64,000 nt of DNA from a virus: IMG/VR virus record IMGVR_UViG_3300033149_002604, positions 32,914-96,913 of that record. One strand, 5' to 3'. The notes under the pieces are model-generated. The model was not told where the DNA came from and searched no databases. It worked only from the letters and a program-made list of their open reading frames with translations. Positions 9,204-18,058 of the stretch are shown here, piece by piece. Made by a program: the position numbers and the translations under genes. Every line of letters starts with the position of its first letter. The stretch's first letter is position 1.

Positions 9204-12200
9204 CTAAGCACTTCTAATGGCCTTGGCTGTTCTTCCTAAGTTATTTAAATCCCTACCAATTGTGTTTATGATCACATTTCTTCCAGGATTTGCTGCCATA
9301 GCCATTGCAATGTCTTCTTGTGTCAACAGATTCAAAATCAAGATATCACGTCCACTTTGATCCCTAATATATCCACTAACTTCATTAGATTTTATATTTT
9401 CTTCTGGTATAACAATTTCTTTTTTGCTTGGATTGTCTCCAAGGATTGCCAACGTCGGTCTATTAACCAGCCCACCTTCAGAAAATGCTTTAAATGCTTC
9501 AATTTGTGGAAACACTCCACCAGTAGCACCACTCATAGCCTTTGCTTCCCACCCAGTTGCCGGTGCTGCTGGTGATTTAGTAAAACGTCCTACAATGCCG
9601 GTAATTGCCTGCATTACTAACCATCTAATGATAATCCTATTAATATCGTCTATTATTGATGCAAAAAATTTCTTAAAGTTTCTACCAGCATGATCTAGCT
9701 GTGTTAGTGTTGTCTGAATAGCATCTGTGAACCCATCTGCAAATTGGTTGACGGTATCAATTGTCAAATCTTTGATAAACGAATTAGTATCTTTGATACT
9801 TCGGTTTAGTTCTTTCCAAGCCCCATAAACTGGATGTTGTAATTCCAACAACTTTATGTGAAGCCGTACTTCCTGTCCTACTGTATCCTTTATTTGCTTT
9901 TCTAGTCGCAGCCTTGTCTGATCATTCTCTGTTCTTTTGTATCTGGCTTCTAAGTCTTTTCTGTTTAATTCAACTATTTCTAATCTTTTCTTTAATATTT
10001 TCTCTTCTGAAGCTCCACTTTCTTTTAAATATGCCAATTCCCTTTCTTTTTGAATTAAGGCAATCTGTGTTGTCTTAGAAATCCTGTCTAATTCAGTCCT
10101 TCTAGCCTTATCTTCAATCGAAGCTTTTCTTCTCAGCTTATCATTCTCAGCCAGTATATCTTGTTGTTTCTTCATCTGTTCGGCAATTTCAGTATTTATT
10201 CCTAGCTGCTTTGCATTTATTGTGTTGATCAATAATGTGTTGTAGTTGATTTCTTTCTGTAGTTCTGTACGTTCATCTAACAACTCATTAATCTTTTTCT
10301 GTTCCTCTCTAGTGACAATTCCGCCAGCAGTCATTTTGTTTATTTCAATGTCTATATCCTTAATCTTAATCTGCCTGATTTTGTTTTCCGTCTTTAATCT
10401 GTTTACAATCTCTCTGTTAATCTCAGATACTTTCCGATTAGACTCTCCAAGTTTGGAGTTAAATTCTCGTTGTAAAGAATTAAGACGTTTTTGAGCATCT
10501 GCTGCGCTTTCTAAGAGCTTAGTTGTTTTAGCACCAAAGGTTCCCTCTTTCAATCCTGTTTGCAATGCTTGGTTTATTAGCTTGTTCCTCTCTTTCTCAG
10601 CCTCAATCATTTTTCCTCTAAGTCTAGCCAATTCTTTATTGACATCTTTACTCTTCTCTTCTAATCCATATGCCTCTTTTAGTTTTTCAAATCGCCTTAT
10701 TAGATCTTGTCTCTGTTCCTTTGTAAGCTTCTTAAAGCCAACAGCAAGTTTACCTGTTTTTTCTCTAATGCCTTCCAGTCCTTTTTGGTATTGTTGTACT
10801 CCAGCAACATTAAGGGCTTTCACCAATTCTTCTCTTTCTTTTTTTAGCTTATTTAACTCACCAACATCAAAACCCGTAACAAACACATCTCCACCCAACT
10901 CTTGTACCTTCTTTATTTCCGAAGTTAGCTTCTCAATCCGAGTACTAATAGTCTCTATCCTAAGTAGAATGGCTTCCTTCTGACGATCTGTTATTATAAT
11001 TTGGTCATCTTTTGATCTTAATCTTTCCCTAATTTCATCAGTCACATCTTTTATTTCTGCTTCATCAACAAAAGACTTTATCTGCTCTTTTAACCAATTA
11101 GTAAAGGGCTTTACGGCTTGTACTATATATTTCTTCCACAGTCCTCCTAATCGTTTGATTTGGTCACCTAAGTTATCCAGTTGTTTTTCTTCCAAGTCTG
11201 TTGCTTTTATTAGTTCACTATGTGCATCCTGTCTCGCTTTTTCCCACTCATCATAATTCTCCAATAAGACCCTAAAAATTGGGGTAGCTCTAATTCCCAA
11301 ATTCTGAAAAGCCACACTTAACTCGGCTACGCTTGTTTTTCCTTCTACCAACCTCTGGTGTAATTCCTTAAAAATATTGCTTAATTTTAGCGGTTTGGTA
11401 ACATCAATCTCTTGTATTAATCCCAATTCCTTTCTAAACTTCTCTGGTGCTCTAGAAATTCTTGAAATCATTGTAGTAAACGCACGACCTGCACGACTTC
11501 CTTTGATCATATGATCGTTTGCAACGGCCAGATAGGCTGTTAGGTCTTCTAAACTGACACCCGCCATCTTTGCAGCAGCACTAGCATACTTATATCCATC
11601 TGTCAGTTCACTAATTTCAATCTGATGTTTAGCCCAAGCGGTTGACATTATATTTACTATATGCTGGAATTTTTGTTCGGTGCTAAGAACGTCATCCATT
11701 TGTTCACCGAAGTTATTATAGACACCAGCTACAGACTTAGTAACTTCCCGCAAATCCCCCTCAGTTGCAACCGCTAATGACATTACTGCATTAAACGCAG
11801 CTAGTGATTCCTCAGCAGATAGCCCAGCAGAACCTAACTGATATAAAGCTTCACCTGACTGCTGCCAATCAGCAGCATGGGTAACAGTAGCTTCTACCAT
11901 CACTTTCATATATTTTTCAGCAATCTCTGTATTACTCATCCACTCAGATCGTGCTGTACGCAATGCTCTAGCAAGCTGCTTTTGTGACTCGGTTATATCA
12001 TCAATAGTATCTCTAAGTCCACGATATGCTGCCCAATACGCACGTAGTTGTATAAACCAGCCAAGACGCATTTTAAACCATGCTGGGGAAAACATTTCAA
12101 ACGGTGAGCCACGTCTCTGTATCCTCTTCTGTTCTTTTGCTAGTCTGCTTAGTTCTCTTGTTTGATTTCTCGTCAGTCTTGCTCCAAGTTCTTTTTGTTT

Positions 12201-13301
12201 GTTTAAATTTCGATATAAAGCAAGCCGATTCTGTTCTACATTCATGTTGATCTGAAGTTCAGCTCTAAGTTTAGCTTCTTCTATCCTTAATTTCCTAACA
12301 GCAGCCCAACGTTTTTTTTCTGCTTCCGTGATACTTTTTGCTACCATTAGCTGTGTTTCATATTTTGCTTCTTCTAAAGGAATCCCTTTAAATTTAGGTA
12401 ACTTGAGGGAAGCAGCATACAGCTTCTTGTATTCCTTAATTTGTTTTTCTGTTAATTGCACCCCTAGTTTCTGTCGCTGTTCTAGGCTTCGCAACAATTC
12501 AAGCCTGTTCTGTTCAACATTGATTCCTTGGCTTATTTCTGTTCTAAGTCGGGCTTCTTTGATTGTAATTTCATCTAATCTTTCTGATCTTCGCTTCAAG
12601 GCCAGTGCTACATCAGATTCTTGTTTAACTAGATTTTGAACTTCAAACTTTCTCTGTGCTTTATATGCTTCATGTAGTTTTTTAGCAACGTTTTCGATTT
12701 CAGGGGCCAACTTCTGAAGATCCTTTCCAGCAGCTTTAAGAATCATATTAATATCTTTTTTGATTTCTGGTGTGGTCATCTTAAAGTCTTCAAGGATCTT
12801 GCTCATATCCAACGCTTCCCGCAATTCCTTGGATATATTTTTCCTTTTAAGACTTTCTGCCTGTCTTTGTATTTCACTGAAGATAGTAGTACCTAACTTT
12901 TCACTTGCAGGTCGTCTTCCTTTTGTTCCGATAGATATAGAAGATAGGGTATCAGCAAATTCAAGAACGGGGGAATTTAGTTTCCTTATTGCCTGATTCC
13001 ATGCACGTGCAAACTGATCAGCATTTTTTTCAGCACCCTTAACAGCGTCACCTAGATTTACTTTTATGTTCTTACCAAACTTGACAAGTTTATTGTTTAC
13101 ACTATCTAGTAACTGTCTGGTTCCACTTATAGAATCTCTTGCTGCTTTGAACGGATCACCTTTTATTATACCTTTTAAAGATGTCTGCTGTAATTTTTGC
13201 TTAAACTTGTCTATGTCAACTAGGGCATTTTTTATTCCCCTGTTGACAGCACTAGCATCTACGCCTATTGATACATTAAGACCACCTATATTAACAGGCA
13301 C
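9204..13301 (-). CDS. Tape measure protein
   Basis: 1,365 residues. Long charged, heptad-rich stretches (residues 160-420 and 740-1180) predict coiled coil. Residues about 450-680 carry the TP901-type tape measure core (WQQSGEALYQLGSAGLSAEES, VAGVYNNFGEQMDD, YASAAAKMAGVS). The C-terminus has hydrophobic segments and the GGLVNRPTLAILGDNPSKKE motif common to these proteins. It sets tail length and carries DNA out; using the usual rule of about 0.15 nm per residue the tail would be near 200 nm. It follows the frameshifted G/GT chaperones by two bases, as in nearly all long-tailed phages. Confidence 0.95.
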   Translation of the reverse strand: MPVNIGGLNVSIGVDASAVNRGIKNALVDIDKFKQKLQQTSLKGIIKGDPFKAARDSISGTRQLLDSVNNKLVKFGKNIKVNLGDAVKGAEKNADQFARAWNQAIRKLNSPVLEFADTLSSISIGTKGRRPASEKLGTTIFSEIQRQAESLKRKNISKELREALDMSKILEDFKMTTPEIKKDINMILKAAGKDLQKLAPEIENVAKKLHEAYKAQRKFEVQNLVKQESDVALALKRRSERLDEITIKEARLRTEISQGINVEQNRLELLRSLEQRQKLGVQLTEKQIKEYKKLYAASLKLPKFKGIPLEEAKYETQLMVAKSITEAEKKRWAAVRKLRIEEAKLRAELQINMNVEQNRLALYRNLNKQKELGARLTRNQTRELSRLAKEQKRIQRRGSPFEMFSPAWFKMRLGWFIQLRAYWAAYRGLRDTIDDITESQKQLARALRTARSEWMSNTEIAEKYMKVMVEATVTHAADWQQSGEALYQLGSAGLSAEESLAAFNAVMSLAVATEGDLREVTKSVAGVYNNFGEQMDDVLSTEQKFQHIVNIMSTAWAKHQIEISELTDGYKYASAAAKMAGVSLEDLTAYLAVANDHMIKGSRAGRAFTTMISRISRAPEKFRKELGLIQEIDVTKPLKLSNIFKELHQRLVEGKTSVAELSVAFQNLGIRATPIFRVLLENYDEWEKARQDAHSELIKATDLEEKQLDNLGDQIKRLGGLWKKYIVQAVKPFTNWLKEQIKSFVDEAEIKDVTDEIRERLRSKDDQIIITDRQKEAILLRIETISTRIEKLTSEIKKVQELGGDVFVTGFDVGELNKLKKEREELVKALNVAGVQQYQKGLEGIREKTGKLAVGFKKLTKEQRQDLIRRFEKLKEAYGLEEKSKDVNKELARLRGKMIEAEKERNKLINQALQTGLKEGTFGAKTTKLLESAADAQKRLNSLQREFNSKLGESNRKVSEINREIVNRLKTENKIRQIKIKDIDIEINKMTAGGIVTREEQKKINELLDERTELQKEINYNTLLINTINAKQLGINTEIAEQMKKQQDILAENDKLRRKASIEDKARRTELDRISKTTQIALIQKERELAYLKESGASEEKILKKRLEIVELNRKDLEARYKRTENDQTRLRLEKQIKDTVGQEVRLHIKLLELQHPVYGAWKELNRSIKDTNSFIKDLTIDTVNQFADGFTDAIQTTLTQLDHAGRNFKKFFASIIDDINRIIIRWLVMQAITGIVGRFTKSPAAPATGWEAKAMSGATGGVFPQIEAFKAFSEGGLVNRPTLAILGDNPSKKEIVIPEENIKSNEVSGYIRDQSGRDILILNLLTQEDIAMAMAANPGRNVIINTIGRDLNNLGRTAKAIRSA

Positions 13302-14095
13302 TTATTGTTCAGCTCCTTGTTTCTTTTTCTTCGGATTATTGATAATTGGGATTCCTGCCATAGATAGCATTCTACCAACATTCTTGGGTTTGGTTATTTT
13401 GTCAAAATCCAGCTTGTCCATAAACGCTTTCCATTCATTACTTTTAGTAGAAGCTTCTTTCTTTGAATAACTGGGTGACATACAATAAACAGCTTTGCCA
13501 AATATAATAGCCATCATCCGCTGATTATCTATTTCTATCTTCTTGGCTTTTTCGTAAAACAGATAGACTTGATCTATGGTATAGGTATGTTTTAGGTCAT
13601 CAAGTGAATGTCCACGTTCAATCAGGAATTGAAAGATTTCACCTAGTGAAAGTAGATGCTTTTTACTTACCTTTACTAACCCTCTCTGAGAGCTATCCGC
13701 AGAGGGCTTTATTCTCTCAGAGAGGTGAATGCGTTTTTTATTACTTCTTTATTCTGGTTAAATATAGTAAAGGCAAGTTTTATCCCAGTAGCCATGTCTA
13801 GGTCGGCTATTTCCTTTTCTTCCATATCCACAGAAATCTTGATTACCTTCAAAACTTCATCTGAAATCATAGAAAATAGCTTGGCAATGAAGGTATAGGG
13901 AATAGTATCCCCACTAAATATCTTTTCTATATCTATCCCTGCTGCTTCTACCTTGGTAATGGCATTGTCTAAGATTTCAGCCAATTCAAACAGTTTTCCA
14001 AATGTCCAAGGTTTTACAACAATGTTACCGACCTTAACTTCTGAAAAAAGAATGGCCTCTTCAGGCTTTTCTTTTTTATCCTTTTTTTCTACCAT
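13302..14095 (-). CDS. Tail assembly chaperone GT, made by -1 frameshift
   Basis: The frame ending at 13302 has no sensible start of its own, but is open without a stop back to the end of the G-like gene. A -1 shift on the heptamer A AAA AAC at 13733-13739 joins residues 1-121 of the G-like protein to 143 further residues (starting RIHLSERIKPSADS and containing LSLGEIFQFLIERGH), total 264. In lambda the equivalent GT protein binds the tape measure and tail tube proteins during tail assembly. The downstream part is basic at its end (NNPKKKKQG). Position just before the tape measure gene is diagnostic. Confidence 0.9.
13681..13739 (-). promoter_or_regulatory. -1 programmed frameshift signal
   Basis: Reading the minus strand: slippery heptamer A AAA AAC (13739-13733) in the correct frame, a seven-base spacer (GCATTCA), then a perfect 12-bp stem with left arm at 13725-13714 (CCTCTCTGAGAG) and right arm at 13692-13681, enclosing a 21-base loop that holds the zero-frame TAA stop. 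Heptamer type, spacing and stem match the known rule for efficient -1 frameshifting. Confidence 0.9.
13709..14095 (-). CDS. Tail assembly chaperone G-like
   Basis: 128 residues ending NAFTSLRE, acidic-to-neutral and mostly helical (LFELAEILDNAITKVEAAG, LAFTIFNQNKEVIK). Termination at TAA (13709-13711) gives the short form; a minority of ribosomes should shift just before the stop and make GT. The role, coating the tape measure before the tube polymerises, is known from lambda and inferred here from position and the frameshift site. It lies 18 bases after the small zinc-ribbon gene. Confidence 0.88.
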   Translation of the reverse strand: MVEKKDKKEKPEEAILFSEVKVGNIVVKPWTFGKLFELAEILDNAITKVEAAGIDIEKIFSGDTIPYTFIAKLFSMISDEVLKVIKISVDMEEKEIADLDMATGIKLAFTIFNQNKEVIKNAFTSLRE

Positions 14096-14113
14096 AAGTC
14101 CTCCAATTCAGGA

Positions 14114-14305
14114 TTATTCTAATTCCTCTTCAGCTTCTTGCCAAATTTGATCTTCTTCATCTTCTACTACCACTTCATCTTTTGTGGAAACTTCTGGAAC
14201 ATGCTTAAAGCGTTTCATACACTTGTCACACACCCATACAAATGCTTCGTCTTCTGAAAACTTTAGATTGAATTTGGCCCCACACCTATCACATTGAACA
14301 ACCAT
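14114..14305 (-). CDS. Small zinc-ribbon protein, acidic tail
   Basis: 63 residues. Two CxxC pairs (CDRCG at 5-9 and CDKC at 31-34) form a predicted zinc ribbon; the C-terminal half is very acidic (VVVEDEEDQIWQEAEEELE). It sits between the tail tube and G genes and has a ribosome site (GGGGGTAAGG) upstream. Function unknown; a small tail-assembly or regulatory factor is possible from position only. Confidence 0.7.
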   Translation of the reverse strand: MVVQCDRCGAKFNLKFSEDEAFVWVCDKCMKRFKHVPEVSTKDEVVVEDEEDQIWQEAEEELE

Positions 14306-14332
14306 TTTGACCTTACCCCCTGTTTGATATTT

Positions 14333-14366
14333 AGCCTACGGTCCAAGTAAGGTTGGACCATAGGCT
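14333..14366 (-). terminator. Strong hairpin after the tail-tube gene
   Basis: AGCCTATGGTCCAA pairs with TTGGACCGTAGGCT across a six-base loop: 14 bp with one G-U pair. It lies 15 bases after the tail-tube stop (minus strand). There is only a weak U tract, so it may act as an mRNA-stabilising or partial terminator element that keeps tube protein messages abundant. Confidence 0.65.
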
Positions 14367-14380
14367 TGTATCAGGTTATA

Positions 14381-15308
14381 TTATGCTACGGAAACTAATC
14401 CGTACTTTGCGTTTACACTATCTGCTGGTGTACACACGTTATTAGGATACCAGTCGTGTGAAAGTATCTCTAACACCATTGGACCACTCCACCAGTCTTC
14501 TGAACTCATGCTCATCCCACCATCTGGCCTGATGGTACATTTGGGAATCATATACACGAAGTCATTTCCAACATCGGTCCTGAAATAAAGCTGTGCAGAA
14601 CCGTATGTCAGTGCAGAAGTCATTGGCGTAAATAGTGGTGAACCAGTAATAGCAGATGCTGATTTGTCAGTACCCAGTAAGAACTTCCTGAAATTAGCTG
14701 CATTTATTTCGTCAAATGTGAAGCTAACTGTGATATTCTTCTGAGACACCACCACGTGGTCTTTGATCCTAGCACCAGTTACATCTGTAATGTAATGCTC
14801 TAAATAGGTTACATCAGGATTGATAGATATATCAGTTATATTTCCTATCAAACGGGCAGTAGTTCTAAAGTCCGAACCGACCCCGTTACTTGTGCCAGAA
14901 TCTAATGAAGCATGTGCTACTGACGCTTCAAAGTAAAGCAGTTTCTGTTATCGTGATAGCATTTAACTATCACTTCTTACGGTTTCCCGCAAGCTCAGAC
15001 CATATCATCCTCTGTATGTGTGAGAGAGGTCGGGCACTCGTGGGTTGATTATTGACTGGTCTGTCTCACAACCTGGTCGTTGAATCTTCCCCATACTTCT
15101 ATGACCTTTCAGGGGCTTGACTGCTGATTACCCAATCCAAGAACTTTTTGAACCATCACGCTTGCCGTTTCCAGCTACGTTGTGGTGTTCTTGGCTCTAA
15201 GGGTGTCCCAGCAATTCACCCGATTTAAAGTGGACCTTACGTAAGTTATTGAAATTATTAAAGATCCACAGCACCTGTCGTGTAATTTGTATAGCTAATA
15301 GTACTCAT
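14381..15308 (-). CDS. Tail tube protein, gene split by a group I intron (exons 15308-15264 and 14938-14381)
   Basis: Exon 1 begins at ATG 15308 after an AAAGGAG site and encodes MSTISYTNYTTGAVD; its frame then meets a stop. Exon 2 resumes at 14938 with LYFEASVAHASLDSG and runs to 14381. Joined, they give 200 residues without a frame problem. The joined protein aligns without a gap over the junction to the neighbouring paralogue (GAVDLYFEASVA against GKAEIYFRDGVA), which fixes the splice site. Shared motifs include NPDV(T/S)Y, FTFDEIN and IPKC. Position before G/GT and tape measure identifies a tail tube protein. An unspliced reading starting at an internal TTG (14851) would lack the first 45 residues. 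Confidence 0.85.
14939..15263 (-). ncRNA. Group I intron in the tail-tube gene (325 nt, no ORF inside)
   Basis: Conserved core elements appear in the right order on the minus strand: P region AATTGCTGGGACACCC (15216-15201), Q AATCAGCAG (15129-15121), R TTCAACGACCAGG (15084-15072) and S GATGATATGGTCTGA (15009-14995); GACCA of R pairs with TGGTC of S to form P7. For P1, exon end GUGGAU plus intron CUU pairs completely with AAGGUCCAC, with the splice-site U opposite G. The first bases of exon 2 (CUU) can pair with the same AAG (P10). The intron ends in G. Self-splicing is inferred. Confidence 0.9.
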
Positions 15309-15346
15309 TCTTTACTCACTCTCCTTTTAACAAATCCTATGTCAAT

Positions 15347-16267
15347 TTAACAAACCGACTTTAACTCACCGTAAGTACACCCAGCCATTTGGTGTACCTC
15401 AATATGACATTTTCTACAAAGCGTAATGCAGTTATCTACATCTGCACTTTCTAAAGGTTCTAGTTTAACTGGAAGTATATGATGACATTGTAAATCATCT
15501 TTACTTCCACACTTTTGGCAAATCCAACCATCTCTTTCAAATACTAATTCTCTAAGTTCCGGTTGAACTTCTCTGTCTAATTTAACATCTTTAAAGTTTC
15601 GTGGATATTTTATTCTTCTGAAAACAGAACATTTCTGTTTGCATTTTTCAGAACAGTAGAAATGCTGTTCACCTGTCAGATTGTCTTTTAATGCTTGAAC
15701 CCTTCTAGTGACATCTTTTAGTTTTGGTGTGAACCATCTCCTACAGTCAGATTCATAACACCGAACCTGCAAGATCTTCTTGTCTTCAGGATCTCTTCTT
15801 ACCTCTTCACACCACTCTAGTTGTGGTGCATAAGTGTCATATAGTGGAAGTTGTTTCTTCCACACACCACCTCTCCAATTTGGATTGTTTCTTGGATCAC
15901 TTTTCCAACAAATCTTACATACAGGATGACGTTTAAAACTCTTTAATGTAGTAGAGAAAGTGTGTCCCATAGAACACCTGAGAATAAGCTGAGAGTGATT
16001 ATTTTTGTATTTTCCACCCACCCATTCACAATTGTGCTCCTTTAAATACTCTTTTACCTCAACTTCTCCCCACTTTGCACATTTTCTACATTTGGCACAG
16101 CGTTTACCTTGTTTGAATGCATAATATTTAACCCAATACTCGTGTCCTTCAGGACACCTAACTAAAATTTTAGAGTGAGAGTTTACGTATTCCTTCGACA
16201 GAAGTTTATATCCTTCACTCTCTATAAACTCTTTGACTTCATTATATGTAAACTTTCTTCTGCCCAT
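15347..16267 (-). CDS. HNH homing endonuclease, free-standing
   Basis: 306 residues. The N-terminal half has two treble-clef-like zinc repeats of the pattern HSKILVRCPEGHEY...CAKC and HSQLILRCSMGHTF...CKIC, found in phage HNH enzymes as DNA-binding parts. The C-terminal domain has CQKCG, the HH of LQCHHILPV, and CRKCHIEVH, a complete HNH nuclease with structural zinc. It lies between the two tail-tube paralogues, 38 bases upstream of the intron-bearing gene, so it may be the mobility enzyme of that intron (collaborative homing). Its own ribosome site is weak. Confidence 0.88.
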   Translation of the reverse strand: MGRRKFTYNEVKEFIESEGYKLLSKEYVNSHSKILVRCPEGHEYWVKYYAFKQGKRCAKCRKCAKWGEVEVKEYLKEHNCEWVGGKYKNNHSQLILRCSMGHTFSTTLKSFKRHPVCKICWKSDPRNNPNWRGGVWKKQLPLYDTYAPQLEWCEEVRRDPEDKKILQVRCYESDCRRWFTPKLKDVTRRVQALKDNLTGEQHFYCSEKCKQKCSVFRRIKYPRNFKDVKLDREVQPELRELVFERDGWICQKCGSKDDLQCHHILPVKLEPLESADVDNCITLCRKCHIEVHQMAGCTYGELKSVC

Positions 16268-16281
16268 TACATTCTCATTAC

Positions 16282-16851
16282 CTAAAACGGCGTTCCAAGC
16301 GTTGTGCTTGAAAAGTCTATATACCCAAAATTTGCCTGCGAAGCTGAAGAATCATTATTTACATGATATGTATCGTGATATAACACGTCTAATATCATGT
16401 TACCTTTTACCCAGTCAGTAGACCTTAGTGGAATGTTTCCATCAGCTTTCAAGACACATTTGGGTATAACATACTTGAACTTAGTTCCAGTATCTGTCAT
16501 AAACCTTAATATTGCCCGCCCTCGAATTCCTTCTTTTAGCATGACGGGCATCCTACTTGCAGAAGCATCAATACTCCCACCAAGCAGGTAGTTCTGTAAG
16601 TTGTCTTTATTTATTTCATCAAATGTGAAGTTGATTGACAGTCCATTGACGACTGTAAATTCTTCATCCTTCACCTTTTTCCCTTTTACACACTTGTAGT
16701 GTGTCACGTATGATACATCTGGATTGATATTTGCAATGTCAATATTTCCCAAGCTTACCACTTGGGGTAATGTTCCATATCCTGGTGACGCTACACCATC
16801 TCTGAAATAAATCTCTGCTTTTCCTACGGTGAGGTTGTCTATGTCGGTCAT
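16282..16851 (-). CDS. Tail tube protein paralogue, uninterrupted
   Basis: 189 residues, paralogous over its full length with the split tube gene: EIYFRDGVASPG, INPDVSYVTHY, INFTFDEIN, LRFMTDTGTKFKYVIPKC. One of the two is likely the major tube subunit and the other a variant, for example a tube-terminal or decoration-bearing form; the sequence does not tell which. Placed between the HNH gene and a glycosyltransferase gene. Confidence 0.82.
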   Translation of the reverse strand: MTDIDNLTVGKAEIYFRDGVASPGYGTLPQVVSLGNIDIANINPDVSYVTHYKCVKGKKVKDEEFTVVNGLSINFTFDEINKDNLQNYLLGGSIDASASRMPVMLKEGIRGRAILRFMTDTGTKFKYVIPKCVLKADGNIPLRSTDWVKGNMILDVLYHDTYHVNNDSSASQANFGYIDFSSTTLGTPF

Positions 16852-16861
16852 GTAAACTCAC

Positions 16862-18049
16862 CTACAAAATAAACTTCAATGTTTCATTATCTTTACCATA
16901 CTCAAATTTGTACAAATCCAAAATCTTTTCTGGTACTTTCTTCTTTGGAAGCCCTAAAAGGTGTGCATACATCCCCTCAAGACTCCAAATGAAGTTTTCC
17001 ATTACCAATTCTTCCCGTTTTTGTTTAATATTTTCCATAACTTCCAGATACCTGCTTTCTAACTGGCTGGTATCCTTTATATCTTCTATGTCATCAAATG
17101 TAAATCCTATCCCGTGTCTTCTAACATAGTCTTCGGATTGTCTACACCAAGCTGTCAGTGATGGTAAACCAGCATGTAGGTATTCTTGAAGTTTGTTAGT
17201 CATTGTCAGATTTACTTGTCTTTCAGTTGCTTCTTTATTATTGAAGATATGAATTCCATACTTAAATTTGGTTAGTGCTTGCATCATTTCATCATAGTCT
17301 GTGGGTGGGTACAAGACTGCACCAATAAACTGCAATGTAGTATATGCTGTCATATTTCCACAGAATATGTGAACTTCATTTCCCAATTCTACCAACCTTC
17401 TAAATATCCAAGCAAGGTTTCTGTAAGGAAATGTCTGGTTTGCAGCAACATCATCTACTGGGTTAATCCCACCTTCATATACTAGACCTTTCCGTTTTGG
17501 AATATCTTCTTCATTGTATTCTATGATACCTTTATTGCAATAAGGGTATAAAACCATTGTTGGTTTGTTTAATGCGTGAAGTCTTTCTGTCCTTTGACGA
17601 ATGGGTTCTGAAACATAAATTAGTGCATCCGCAGCTAAGAACATTTCCCGTTCGTCAATGGGGATTATGCGTTCGAGTCTGCGAATGGAGTCAAGATCAT
17701 GGAGGTCGCAGACCAGTTTTACCCTGTCTTGTACTCCCATTTCATTAATCACCTGACGAATCCACACAACAGGCCTATCGGGCTCATTTGAGTAATCGAG
17801 AATCCTACAACCTATATCAATCATCATTTTTATTAGATTTTTAAATTGTCTCTCATCCTTATACACATGATATGTGTCATAAGATTCTATTCCATAAGGA
17901 ACTTTATTTCCTATTCCATGAACCTCATATCCTAATTTCTTTAAAGCCCTTCCTCGCTTCACTACCCTCACGCAGTGGTGCATTCCGATCAGGGCTATCT
18001 TAAGAGGATTACCATTCTCATCCAAGATTGGTTTTTCATAATCTGTCAT
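16862..18049 (-). CDS. Glycosyltransferase, GT-B fold (GT4-like)
   Basis: 395 residues. The N-terminal Rossmann-like start (KIALIGMHHCVRVVKRGRALKKLGYEVHGIG), a central LVCDLHDLDSIRR and UADALIYVSEP-type segment (aa about 130-160), then KGLVYEGGI and a C-terminal TNKLQEYLHAGLPSLTAW (residues about 293-312) give the order of a GT-B enzyme of the GT4 type; the last motif is the usual sugar-nucleotide binding acid region, here E299. No signal peptide or membrane segment, so it acts in the cytoplasm. It is embedded between tail genes, which suggests modification of a virion protein or of host surface sugars. Donor and acceptor unknown. Confidence 0.75.
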   Translation of the reverse strand: MTDYEKPILDENGNPLKIALIGMHHCVRVVKRGRALKKLGYEVHGIGNKVPYGIESYDTYHVYKDERQFKNLIKMMIDIGCRILDYSNEPDRPVVWIRQVINEMGVQDRVKLVCDLHDLDSIRRLERIIPIDEREMFLAADALIYVSEPIRQRTERLHALNKPTMVLYPYCNKGIIEYNEEDIPKRKGLVYEGGINPVDDVAANQTFPYRNLAWIFRRLVELGNEVHIFCGNMTAYTTLQFIGAVLYPPTDYDEMMQALTKFKYGIHIFNNKEATERQVNLTMTNKLQEYLHAGLPSLTAWCRQSEDYVRRHGIGFTFDDIEDIKDTSQLESRYLEVMENIKQKREELVMENFIWSLEGMYAHLLGLPKKKVPEKILDLYKFEYGKDNETLKFIL

Positions 18050-18058
18050 AATTAACTC

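Noticed and set aside
10246-10983. Plus-strand frames opposite the tape measure gene
   Set aside because: Ser/Phe/Leu-rich antisense of charged coiled coil; no ribosome sites. These are shadows.
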